A stretch of DNA of 64,000 bases from Rhodospirillales bacterium (lineage in GTDB: Bacteria > Pseudomonadota > Alphaproteobacteria > Rhodospirillales > JASLLZ01), in assembly GCA_030746775.1 (NCBI GenBank), contig JASLLZ010000002.1, forward strand, positions 1 through 64,000. The letters run 5' to 3'. A model generated the notes under the pieces. The model ran no database searches and had not been told where the DNA came from. It saw nothing but the letters and a program-made list of their open reading frames with translations. The translations under genes were made by a program, and so were the position numbers. Positions 52,010 through 59,632 of the stretch are shown one piece after another; positions within the stretch are counted from its first letter, which is position 1; the number at the start of each line of letters is the position of its first letter.

Positions 52010-52636
52010 TCATGGTGACGACGGCCCGCCGATCAGGCTTTCAAGCAACTTGCGGTCGCCGCCCGGGGCGCCGCGCCGTTCCGCATGCCACATGATCGCC
52101 GCAATCGGCAGGGTTTGGTGAAAAAAGGCCTCGACGTTACCGTCTCCATCGTGTGCCGCCCCAACCAGGCCGCCGCCCAGCCCATCCGCCGGCACCGCCT
52201 GGGTATGAAAGGAATTAACCATCGTTTCAGAGTCGTAATAATCCCGCCATGACGCGCCCACGCTGACCGCGTGCGGACGCGCCACATGGCCGTCGACGGG
52301 GACCAGGCGGCCACCGAAGTGAAGGTTTATGAGCTGCATGCCGCGGCAAACGCCAAGGACGGCGAGGCCGCTTCCAATGGCATGCTCCAACAGCCTGTTT
52401 TCCGATGCGTCGCGTTCAGGCGTGGCGCCAAGATCGTCGCCCCCCGTAAGGACCAATAAATCGGCGCCCAGGCCGTCCAGGTAGCTCTCGGGAGCACTCA
52501 GGTGATTGGGCACCAGCAGTGGCGTCATGTCCCATTCGCCGAGCCGCGTCAGCCAGTCATGACTGATGGAATCGCGGGGCTCCACGTATTCCGACGCCTG
52601 GGTCACGCGCATGGTCAGGGCCACCCTGGGTGTCAT
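52010..52636 (-). CDS. Class I amidotransferase-like hydrolase, candidate gamma-glutamyl-CDP-amidate hydrolase (Cj1417-like)
   Basis: A 208-residue protein of the gamma-glutamyl-GABA hydrolase (PuuD/peptidase C26) family. The nucleophile elbow is VLGVCRGMQLINLHFGG (Cys near residue 96), and the His-Glu pair is in IMWHAERRGAP near the C-terminus (about 183-185). In C. jejuni the equivalent enzyme cleaves the gamma-glutamyl bond of CDP-L-glutamine to release glutamate and cytidine diphosphoramidate. It starts 3 bases after the kinase stop. No polyamine genes are nearby, which argues against a true PuuD. Confidence 0.85.
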   Translation of the reverse strand: MTPRVALTMRVTQASEYVEPRDSISHDWLTRLGEWDMTPLLVPNHLSAPESYLDGLGADLLVLTGGDDLGATPERDASENRLLEHAIGSGLAVLGVCRGMQLINLHFGGRLVPVDGHVARPHAVSVGASWRDYYDSETMVNSFHTQAVPADGLGGGLVGAAHDGDGNVEAFFHQTLPIAAIMWHAERRGAPGGDRKLLESLIGGPSSP

Positions 52637-52639
52637 CTT

Positions 52640-54913
52640 CTAATGCCCGGTGATGCGGCGCGCCGCCGCGTTGAGTTCGATGACCGCCGCCGCTGCCAGG
52701 GATTCGTACAGGCGCTCGCCGCAGCCGATGGCGGCGGGCAGGCCGAACTCGGCGCAGCGCACGGCCATGTGGGAGTTGGCGCCGCCGTACTTGGTCACCA
52801 GGCCGGCGATGGCGTGGGAGAAGATCCAGTCGAACCCCGGATCGGCGCTTTCGATGAGGACGATGCCGCCGTCGATGTCCGGCGCCCCCTCGACGTCCAA
52901 GCGCCGCGCCGGGGCGGTCACCGATTGTCCGGTGATGAAGGTCGGATGGCCGAGCGGCAGGCGCACCACGTCGATATCCTTGGTCTCGCAGATCAGGTGG
53001 GGCAGGCGGATGGCGCGCGTCACTTCGTAGGCCTCGCGCTGGCTGGCGATGCGCTCGCGCAAGGCGGCGCCGTCACGGTCTTCCAATATATCCCCGATGG
53101 TGAGAAACGAGAGATCGTCGCGCTCGAGGCCCAGGGCGGCGCCCCATTGGACCAGGATCGAGAGCGTCTCGCTGATCGAATGCGTGAAGGCGAACTTGGC
53201 CTCCTCGCGCAGGCGCACGGCATCGGCGATGTAGGCCAAAAGGGCATCGGGGTCCAAGGCGTAACCGAACTCTCCGAGAAGGGTGGCGATGGCGGTGCGC
53301 TGGCCGGGGCTTGGCGCGAAGGGCTCGGCCGCGGCCGGCGCCGCGAGCCCGCTATGGCCGATAAACAACTCGGGGCGTTCGTCATAGCGCCACGACGTGA
53401 TGTCGTAGGTGCCGGGACGAAGGTGGCCATAGCGGGCCAGGAACGCCGCCTGGTCCATGACCCCGGCGCCGACGGCGTGCATGTCGTGGACCAGATCGGC
53501 GGCCACCGTGTGGATGGAGCGCATGAAGCGATCCACGTCGTCGGTGGTGAAAACGCCCCGCGTCACAAGGGAGCGCAGGAAAGCGACGCCAATGAATCCA
53601 TGGCGCGCCAGCATGGAAAACGGCAGGGTGCCGTTCGTCTTGCAGCCGTCGAGGAGCGACCGCGCGCGGTCCAGCGACGGGGCGCCGGAATCCCCTGCGC
53701 CGTCCGCCAACAGCCCCCGTGCCTGGCGGGCCAGGGCTTCCAGGCCGCCATCGTGTTGGGCAAGGGCGTTTGCGGTGACTTGACCGAGCGCCCCTTCGAA
53801 GGCATCGGCCTCATCCGATGTCATGACGCCGGCGCCGATGCGCGCCCGGTCGTCGGCGAAGGCAAAATGACGGCAGGTGGCGGCGACCTCGAACTCGATC
53901 TTGTCGTGCAGGTCGGGCTGTTCGGCAAGCCGCGCCAACTGATCGTCGACCAGCCTTTGTGCCACGCCATGATCGAGGTCGGCGGGGAGGAAGGAGTTGA
54001 AGCTGAGTCTGACGTCGATATAGGGGCGGCCGTGGAAGTCGATCAGCAGCGGCGCCTCGACGCGGCGGTATCCCATGGCCGCCCGTGCCTCGGCCCAGAC
54101 CCGGTCGGTGATCAGGTGTTTGTACAGCGACAGTGCCAGCGGCCGGGGCGCGTTGCCGATCATCTCGGCCGGGTTCCAGTCCGGCATCTCGCCGAAGATG
54201 GTGCGCCCGCCGGCCAGTCCGGAACGCGGCGCCATACTTTCGCCGATGGTGGCGCGGATGGTATCGATGGCGGCGTCGATCACCGGGTCGGGGACGGCGC
54301 GCCAGCGCCGCCGCGCCGCCAGGGGGCGGACCTGGAGGATATAGACCTGATCGTCGGCGGTGGTGCAGAACTCGATATCCAGGTGCTGGGTGGCGGTGAC
54401 GCGTTCGATCTCGATGACGGCGTCGATCAGGGCCGCCATGCGCGGCGATTTGAGCGCCTCGGGCCGCGAACGGTGGACAAGGACGGTCTTGCTTTGGGCG
54501 CCGCCGGTAACGGTGTCCGTGCGGCCCGAAAAATCGTCGTAGTTGACCACGTAGTAGGGGCCGCCCGTATCCAACTCGCGGGTCAAGACGACGCCTGACA
54601 GCACCGTATTCTCGACCATGGGCTGGATCAGAACCTGGTCGCCGGCGGCCGGCGCGCGGTAGCTCTCGAAGACGGCGTCGATGGCGCGGGCAAGGTCCGG
54701 CGCGCGGGCCTCGACGTCGATCAGGCTGAGATGGGCGCCGGCGTGGGAGGCATCCCAGCCGTCCTCGCCGGCGGCGGACGATCGTACGGCGAGAAGCCCG
54801 GGCGCGAAGCGCCCGACAATGCGTTCGACGACCCGTTCCGGGCTTTGCCGCCACTCGTCCACGGCGACCGTGATCTGCGGGCACAGCTTGGCTCCCGCGA
54901 CTTGGGGGCCCAA
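52640..54913 (-). CDS. PEP-synthase-like dikinase, candidate L-glutamine kinase (Cj1418-like)
   Basis: At least 757 residues. The N-terminal third is an ATP-grasp domain like that of pyruvate phosphate dikinase (LLAVRSSAAGEDGWDASHAG near residues 40-59, QVLIQPMV, and DIEFC...VYILQVRPL near 183-197). A long middle domain is not recognised. The C-terminal swivelling domain carries the phospho-His motif TKYGGANSHMAVRCAEFGLP with His at about 715. This three-part form matches the glutamine kinase of C. jejuni and rifampicin phosphotransferase rather than true PEP synthase. The homologous frame seems to extend upstream of the TTG at 54913 (AFTFNTKAKTLEQL), but no normal start codon is found there. 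Confidence 0.85.
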   Translation of the reverse strand: MGPQVAGAKLCPQITVAVDEWRQSPERVVERIVGRFAPGLLAVRSSAAGEDGWDASHAGAHLSLIDVEARAPDLARAIDAVFESYRAPAAGDQVLIQPMVENTVLSGVVLTRELDTGGPYYVVNYDDFSGRTDTVTGGAQSKTVLVHRSRPEALKSPRMAALIDAVIEIERVTATQHLDIEFCTTADDQVYILQVRPLAARRRWRAVPDPVIDAAIDTIRATIGESMAPRSGLAGGRTIFGEMPDWNPAEMIGNAPRPLALSLYKHLITDRVWAEARAAMGYRRVEAPLLIDFHGRPYIDVRLSFNSFLPADLDHGVAQRLVDDQLARLAEQPDLHDKIEFEVAATCRHFAFADDRARIGAGVMTSDEADAFEGALGQVTANALAQHDGGLEALARQARGLLADGAGDSGAPSLDRARSLLDGCKTNGTLPFSMLARHGFIGVAFLRSLVTRGVFTTDDVDRFMRSIHTVAADLVHDMHAVGAGVMDQAAFLARYGHLRPGTYDITSWRYDERPELFIGHSGLAAPAAAEPFAPSPGQRTAIATLLGEFGYALDPDALLAYIADAVRLREEAKFAFTHSISETLSILVQWGAALGLERDDLSFLTIGDILEDRDGAALRERIASQREAYEVTRAIRLPHLICETKDIDVVRLPLGHPTFITGQSVTAPARRLDVEGAPDIDGGIVLIESADPGFDWIFSHAIAGLVTKYGGANSHMAVRCAEFGLPAAIGCGERLYESLAAAAVIELNAAARRITGH

Positions 54914-55002
54914 TTGTTCCAGCGTCTTTGCCTTGGTATTGAACGTGAAGGCTGCTGGCGCGGTGGCGGCGGATTCTACGCCTATGGGAGGAGACCTGGT
55001 GA

Positions 55003-56571
55003 TTATAGGACTTTCTTGCGGATCGCCGAGGACACCATGTCGATGACGAAGATGGTGGCGAATATGATGAAGATGATTGCCGACACCCGGGGATATTCGA
55101 ACATCCTGAACGACGACTGCAACTCATAGCCGATGCCGCCGGCGCCGACGATGCCCAGCATGGTCGCCATGCGGACGTTGCGGTCCAGGATGTAAAGGTT
55201 GTTGCCGACGAACGACGGCATGATCTGAGGCACCACGGCAAAGGCCAGAACCTGAAGCCGCGAGGCACCCATGGACCCGAGCGCCTCGATGGGACCGACG
55301 CTAACGTGCTCCATGTCCTCGGCGTAGAATTTGGCGAGGAACCCCATGGTGTGGAGCCCCAACGCGATGACCCCCGGCATGGCGCCGAAGCCGACGGCGA
55401 TAACCAAGATCATGGCCATGATGAACTCGGGCACGGCGCGAAAGAAGATGGTGATCGTGCGCGCCACCATGTAGAGGCCGACGTTGGGAGCGATGTTACG
55501 GGCCGAGAAAAGACCCGTCGGAATGGACAGAAGGATGGCCAGGAGTGTGCCCAGAACAGCGATCTCGATGGTTTCCAGCATGGACAGCAAAAGGGTTCCG
55601 AGGTCGGAGAAATCGGGCGGCCACATCCTGGCACCGACGTCGGCGAAATAGGCCGATGCGTCCCTGAAGAGCGCCAGGGGATTGAATTCCAAGTCGACCA
55701 TGATAAGGCCGATGACGGCGGCGGCGAGTAATACGCAGAGGCCGCTACGCCAGCCCCACTGGGGCCTGAGATAGGATTCGAGAAGCTTGCGCCGGGCCAC
55801 CGCCGGGTCCAGGTAGCGCTCCATGGCGCCGCCGTATCCGCCGACATCGATGAATTCGTGGGCGTGCAGGATCAAGTCCTTGAGCTTCTCTCGCATCGAG
55901 TCATCGAGACTTCGCGAGCACACCAGCGGCGCGCCCGGAATGTCCTGGGAGCGGTGGATGACGCGCAGGGCGCCGGGCGTCACGATGCCTTGGCGCTGGG
56001 CCTCCTCCATGTTTACCGAGCTTAGCGCGGCGACGTCGACCTGGCCGTCGAGGACGGCGCGCAGCGCCTCGTCATGGTTGGCGACGGAAATGACGCCGGC
56101 GAATTCGCCTTCGTTGTCGAGGTTGATCCCGGCATCGGCCAACTCGCGCTGGGGCACCATGAAGCCGCTCGTCGAGTGGCGTCCGCTAACGGCGATCCTT
56201 TTCGCCTTCACGTCTTTGAGGGCATGGATGGGAGAGGCGGCTTGGGTGACGAAGACGGATCGATAATTGGGCGAGGTTTTGCCTTTGGGCACACCGACGG
56301 CCAACGCCTCGACCTGACCGTCGCGTGCCGCTTCGAGATAGGCGAAGGGGCCCAGCCACCCGATCTCGGCGGTGCCCTCCGTAAGAGCCTCGATCGCCTC
56401 TTCGTAGCTTTTGCAGTAGACGAGTTCGATGGCGATGCCCGAGCGCTCCGCCAGATGACGCACCAGGCCCCGAAGGTCCAACCCCTCGGCGTGGTCGCTG
56501 GCCGGAGCGACGACCAGTGTCAGGCCGTCGGTGCCGCCCTCGCGGTGTGATATGTCTCTTGTCTGGGTCAA
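55003..56571 (-). CDS. phnE: Phosphonate-type ABC permease fused to an N-terminal PhnD-like domain
   Basis: A 522-residue fusion with a TTG start. Residues about 17-270 are a PhnD-like binding domain with SGRHSTSGFMVPQREL, SVANHDEALRAVLDG and GGYGGAMERYL, all matching the separate PhnD at 57404. Residues about 283-522 form a PhnE permease with about 6 membrane segments and the coupling loop in VSVGPIEALGSMGASRLQ (EAL...GAS). No signal peptide or membrane segment precedes the binding domain, so by normal PhnE topology it would lie in the cytoplasm. The usual PhnE length is near 260-280 residues. Gaps to neighbours are about 20 and 90 bases. Confidence 0.88.
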   Translation of the reverse strand: MTQTRDISHREGGTDGLTLVVAPASDHAEGLDLRGLVRHLAERSGIAIELVYCKSYEEAIEALTEGTAEIGWLGPFAYLEAARDGQVEALAVGVPKGKTSPNYRSVFVTQAASPIHALKDVKAKRIAVSGRHSTSGFMVPQRELADAGINLDNEGEFAGVISVANHDEALRAVLDGQVDVAALSSVNMEEAQRQGIVTPGALRVIHRSQDIPGAPLVCSRSLDDSMREKLKDLILHAHEFIDVGGYGGAMERYLDPAVARRKLLESYLRPQWGWRSGLCVLLAAAVIGLIMVDLEFNPLALFRDASAYFADVGARMWPPDFSDLGTLLLSMLETIEIAVLGTLLAILLSIPTGLFSARNIAPNVGLYMVARTITIFFRAVPEFIMAMILVIAVGFGAMPGVIALGLHTMGFLAKFYAEDMEHVSVGPIEALGSMGASRLQVLAFAVVPQIMPSFVGNNLYILDRNVRMATMLGIVGAGGIGYELQSSFRMFEYPRVSAIIFIIFATIFVIDMVSSAIRKKVL

Positions 56572-56592
56572 GGTGGTTTTCCTTGGGCGCGG

Positions 56593-57390
56593 TCAGGCCG
56601 TGAAGCGCAAATCCTCTTCGGGGCGCGCCTGATCGGCACCTGGACCAAAGAACAGTCCTTGGTCGTGGCCCCGGTAAATATCTTGGATATATCCTTCGTC
56701 GACCTCGTCCGTAGGTCGGTCCATGACGATCCCGCCACCCGCCAGGCCGACGATGCGGTCGGCGAAGCGCAGTGCGAAATCAACCTGATGGAGGTTGCAC
56801 ACCACGGTAATGCCATGCGTCCGGTTGATGTCTTTGAGGAGCGACAGAATGTTAAAGGCGATCAATGGATCCAGACTCGCCACCGGTTCATCGGCGAGCA
56901 GCACGGCGGGCTTCTTGATGATCGCCCGGGCGATTCCGACGCGCTGCTGCTGGCCGCCCGACAGCCGGTCGGCCCGCGTATAGGCCTTGGCCAGGATGCC
57001 GACGCGGTCGAGGCATTCGAGCGCCCACAGCTTGTGCTCCTTGTTGAACAGATAGAGCAACGACGCCATCGTCGCGGTGCGGTCAAGGACGCCGGTCAGG
57101 ACGTTGTTGAGGGCGGTCAAGTTGCCGACCAGGTTGAAGTCCTGAAAAATCATGCCAATGCGCCCGCGGACTTGGCGCAGGGAGTCCTTCGCGACACGCC
57201 GACCTTCGAGTTCGACGGTGCCGGTGCTCGGCGTTACCAGGCCGTTGATACAGCGTAGAAGCGTCGTCTTTCCCGAACCGCTGGGGCCTAAGACGACGAC
57301 GAATTCGCCCTTGCCGACCTCGAGGGACACGTCGGAAAGGGCCCGCGTTCCGTCCTCGAAGGTCTTACCCAGGTGGGCGATGCTCAGCAT
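56593..57390 (-). CDS. phnC: Phosphonate-type ABC transporter ATP-binding protein
   Basis: A 265-residue ATPase. Walker A is GPSGSGKTTLLR (residues about 34-45), the Q-loop is IFQDFNLV, the signature is LSGGQQQRVGIARAI (about 147-161), Walker B is AVLLADEPVASLD and the switch His is in CNLHQVDFA. These match PhnC and PtxA subunits for phosphonate or phosphite import. The start at 57390 lies 13 bases beyond the PhnD stop; the longer frame overlaps phnD. Confidence 0.93.
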   Translation of the reverse strand: MLSIAHLGKTFEDGTRALSDVSLEVGKGEFVVVLGPSGSGKTTLLRCINGLVTPSTGTVELEGRRVAKDSLRQVRGRIGMIFQDFNLVGNLTALNNVLTGVLDRTATMASLLYLFNKEHKLWALECLDRVGILAKAYTRADRLSGGQQQRVGIARAIIKKPAVLLADEPVASLDPLIAFNILSLLKDINRTHGITVVCNLHQVDFALRFADRIVGLAGGGIVMDRPTDEVDEGYIQDIYRGHDQGLFFGPGADQARPEEDLRFTA

Positions 57391-57403
57391 GGCCGAGGGA
57401 TCG

Positions 57404-58285
57404 TCACTTTTTCTTCGATTGGCGCAGCAAGCGGTCGACCGCGCGCAGTGTGTCGTAGTCGGAATCCTTGACTTCCACATAGCGCTCCATCTCGCCGCCG
57501 TAGCCGCCGATACGGCCATGCTTGTGGGCCTCCAGCGTGGCGCGCTTGATGGCGTCGCGTACCTCTTGGGGCAACCGCTTGGAATAGGCCAAGGGCGGCG
57601 GCGGCACGGGAGGTGAGGTGTGGATGATGCGCACCTCGGCCCGCTTGAAGGTGCCGTCGGCAAGGCGGGCGTCGAAATTGCGCGAACTCATGCCGCAAAC
57701 GTCGGCGTGTTTGTTGAGCACGGCAAGCAGGCAGGCGTCGTGGCTGCCGGCGTAGACGACCCGTTTGAAGTGTTCGCGATTGGTCGTCGAGAGGCCGACC
57801 TTTCTGAGCTCCACCTGGGGGATGAGATCCCCCGATGTAGAGCCGATGGTGTTGAGGGCCAAAGTCTTGCCACTTACATCTGTGAGGGTCTTGAGGGGAC
57901 TGTCGGCCGGGACGACGAAGTGGGCAAAATAGCCGGCCGTAGTGTCACCCTTACGGATGCCGGCGGCAAAAGCTTCGGCATCGGCGATCTCGGCGGCCAT
58001 GATGTAAGTCTTGCCGCCGTACCAGGCGATCTCGGCGCGTCCGGCCCGCATGGCCTCGACGGCGGCGTTGTAGTCGGTGATTTTAATGGGCTTGATCTCA
58101 TAGCCGGTCAGGTCGCCGATGATCTTGATCAGGTTGACGTAGTCCTTTTCGTCGCCTTTCTCGCTGGCCGGAACGAAGACCATGTTGAGCTTAAGCGCGG
58201 CGGCTTGGGAAGGCGCCGGACTCAAGGACAAACCGGCGGCCAGGGTCACGGCGACGATCAGTATTCTTGCGTATGATTTATTCAT
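57404..58285 (-). CDS. phnD: Phosphonate/phosphate-type ABC transporter binding protein
   Basis: A 293-residue protein with a signal peptide (residues 1 to about 29, ending SPAPSQAAA). The mature part is a PhnD/PtxB-type binding protein. AWYGGKTYI (about 86-94), TIGSTSGDLIPQVELRK (about 144-160) and YAGSHDACLLAVL (about 173-185) correspond to the aromatic, Ser-Thr-Ser and His contacts that hold the phosphonate group in known PhnD proteins. The start at 58285 has a purine-rich AGAGAGAAAAG upstream. The ligand could be a phosphonate, phosphite or a phosphoramidate. Confidence 0.92.
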   Translation of the reverse strand: MNKSYARILIVAVTLAAGLSLSPAPSQAAALKLNMVFVPASEKGDEKDYVNLIKIIGDLTGYEIKPIKITDYNAAVEAMRAGRAEIAWYGGKTYIMAAEIADAEAFAAGIRKGDTTAGYFAHFVVPADSPLKTLTDVSGKTLALNTIGSTSGDLIPQVELRKVGLSTTNREHFKRVVYAGSHDACLLAVLNKHADVCGMSSRNFDARLADGTFKRAEVRIIHTSPPVPPPPLAYSKRLPQEVRDAIKRATLEAHKHGRIGGYGGEMERYVEVKDSDYDTLRAVDRLLRQSKKK

Positions 58286-58332
58286 TGCTTTTCTCTCTTC
58301 GTTGCGTGCCGGTTTTATCCTCCGGCGTCGTG

Positions 58333-59448
58333 TCACTCCTCGAACTCCAAGAGCGCTTTTTCGTAGTCCTCGACGGTGTCGATTTCCTTCCAGCCGCGTT
58401 CGATGATGACGCAGTGGACGGGAACGCCAAGGTCGGCCATCTCCTGGATCATGTCGGTGAGATAGGCCTTCTCGAAGGTCTCCGCCCTCTGAAACGGCTT
58501 GCCCCAGTAGAGGGCCTTGGCACGATGGAAGTGGCGCTTGAAGATTTCCGCCCCTCTCGGGGTCAGCTTCATCATGCCGATGAACTCGCCGTGGACGTCA
58601 CGCTTGTCGGTCAGAATCTTGCCGATATTCACGACGTTGTTGTTGGCGTCGAAGATGACGTTCTCGGCCTCGTCGATGGGGTGCTGCTTGCGCCCGACGT
58701 AGGTGCCCTTCCAGTCAATGTCGACGACGATGGAGATGTCGTGCTCGGAATCGAGCAATCGGCGTACCACGTGGTCTTCGAACAAGATGTCGGAATAGGC
58801 GACGATGACGTGGCCGTTGATCTCGTCCTCGGCGCAGAAGATAGAATTGAGGATGTTGTTGTTCTCAAAGTTCGGGTTCTCGTGATAGCGGATGCCCTTG
58901 TATTTGATCTTGTCCTTCTTGTAGCCGCGCACCAGGGCGATGTCCTTGGCCCCGCAGGCCTTGTAGACGCTGAGCTGGCGCTGCAACAACGTCTTGCCGC
59001 CGAAGTCGAGCAGGCACTTGGGCTTGTTTTCGGTGTAAGACCTCATTCGGCTGCCCAATCCCGCCGCGATGATGAGAACACGCGTATTGGATGCCATCAT
59101 GGTCTCCTTGATCCGCCTTATCTCGGCACCGTTAAGGCCGTAGTCGGCGATGGCGCGCAAAAGCCCGACAATGTCGGGGTTGTCCAGGACAAGCTCCCCG
59201 ACGTCCGGCGGAATGGCGTTGCGCGACCGCCCTGCCAGGTCGAAGATGCGTTCGGCGTCGGCCTCCAGGATATCGGCCATGGCCCTGACCAGTTCGGGCC
59301 TGGGCGCGACGCGCTTGTCCTTCTCGATGTCGTTGAGATAGGACGGCGAGACGTCGAGGGCGCGCGCCAGTTCGCGCTGGCCCATTCCCTTTTCAGAACG
59401 CAGGCGGCGAACGTGTCCGCCGAACGTCGTCGTGCCGGGACGCGGCAT
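58333..59448 (-). CDS. XRE helix-turn-helix domain fused to a MobA-like nucleotidyltransferase
   Basis: A 371-residue two-domain protein. Residues about 10-75 are an XRE DNA-binding domain (GMGQRELARALDVSPSYLND recognition region). Residues about 117-371 are a LicC/PntC-like nucleotidyltransferase with LIIAAGLGSRMRSYTENKPK, VAYSDILFEDH and RGWKEIDTVEDYEKA. The start is well supported by GGAGGT 7 bases before the ATG. It is a paralogue of the protein at 50374. It heads the PhnDCE/phosphoramidate run, and a dyad operator lies about 110 bases upstream, so it may regulate its own operon in response to a bound nucleotide or substrate. An internal ATG near residue 117 could give the enzyme alone. 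Confidence 0.88.
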   Translation of the reverse strand: MPRPGTTTFGGHVRRLRSEKGMGQRELARALDVSPSYLNDIEKDKRVAPRPELVRAMADILEADAERIFDLAGRSRNAIPPDVGELVLDNPDIVGLLRAIADYGLNGAEIRRIKETMMASNTRVLIIAAGLGSRMRSYTENKPKCLLDFGGKTLLQRQLSVYKACGAKDIALVRGYKKDKIKYKGIRYHENPNFENNNILNSIFCAEDEINGHVIVAYSDILFEDHVVRRLLDSEHDISIVVDIDWKGTYVGRKQHPIDEAENVIFDANNNVVNIGKILTDKRDVHGEFIGMMKLTPRGAEIFKRHFHRAKALYWGKPFQRAETFEKAYLTDMIQEMADLGVPVHCVIIERGWKEIDTVEDYEKALLEFEE

Positions 59449-59555
59449 GGATCAGACCTCCTCATTGGCCGCCGGAGGGCGCCGGCCGTCCGATCCCTCG
59501 ACGGAGGACAAGGTGGAGCGATGCGTGCGCAAGTGAGCCATGGGCCGCCATAAGT

Positions 59556-59586
59556 GTTTACGTGTTCGCAAACAAGTTAACACGTA
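59556..59586 (-). promoter_or_regulatory. Dyad operator / promoter region of the XRE-nucleotidyltransferase operon
   Basis: Two overlapping inverted repeats: GTTTACG-tgtt-CGCAAAC (59556-59573, 6 of 7 pairs) and TACGTGTT-12 bases-AACACGTA (59559-59566 with 59579-59586, perfect 8-bp arms). The region is A/T-rich in a GC-rich window. Read on the minus strand, TTGTTT and TATGGC separated by 17 bases overlap the dyad as a possible promoter. Half-sites of this kind fit XRE-family repressors such as the one encoded next. Confidence 0.6.
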
Positions 59587-59632
59587 TGAGTGCGTCCAGA
59601 CAAGTAAATTTTTTCCGGCGCGGTCAAAGGAC

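Noticed and set aside
52640..54913. Phosphoenolpyruvate synthase or pyruvate phosphate dikinase
   Set aside because: The TIM-barrel PEP/pyruvate domain expected after the swivelling domain is missing; the His domain is C-terminal as in glutamine kinase and rifampicin phosphotransferase.
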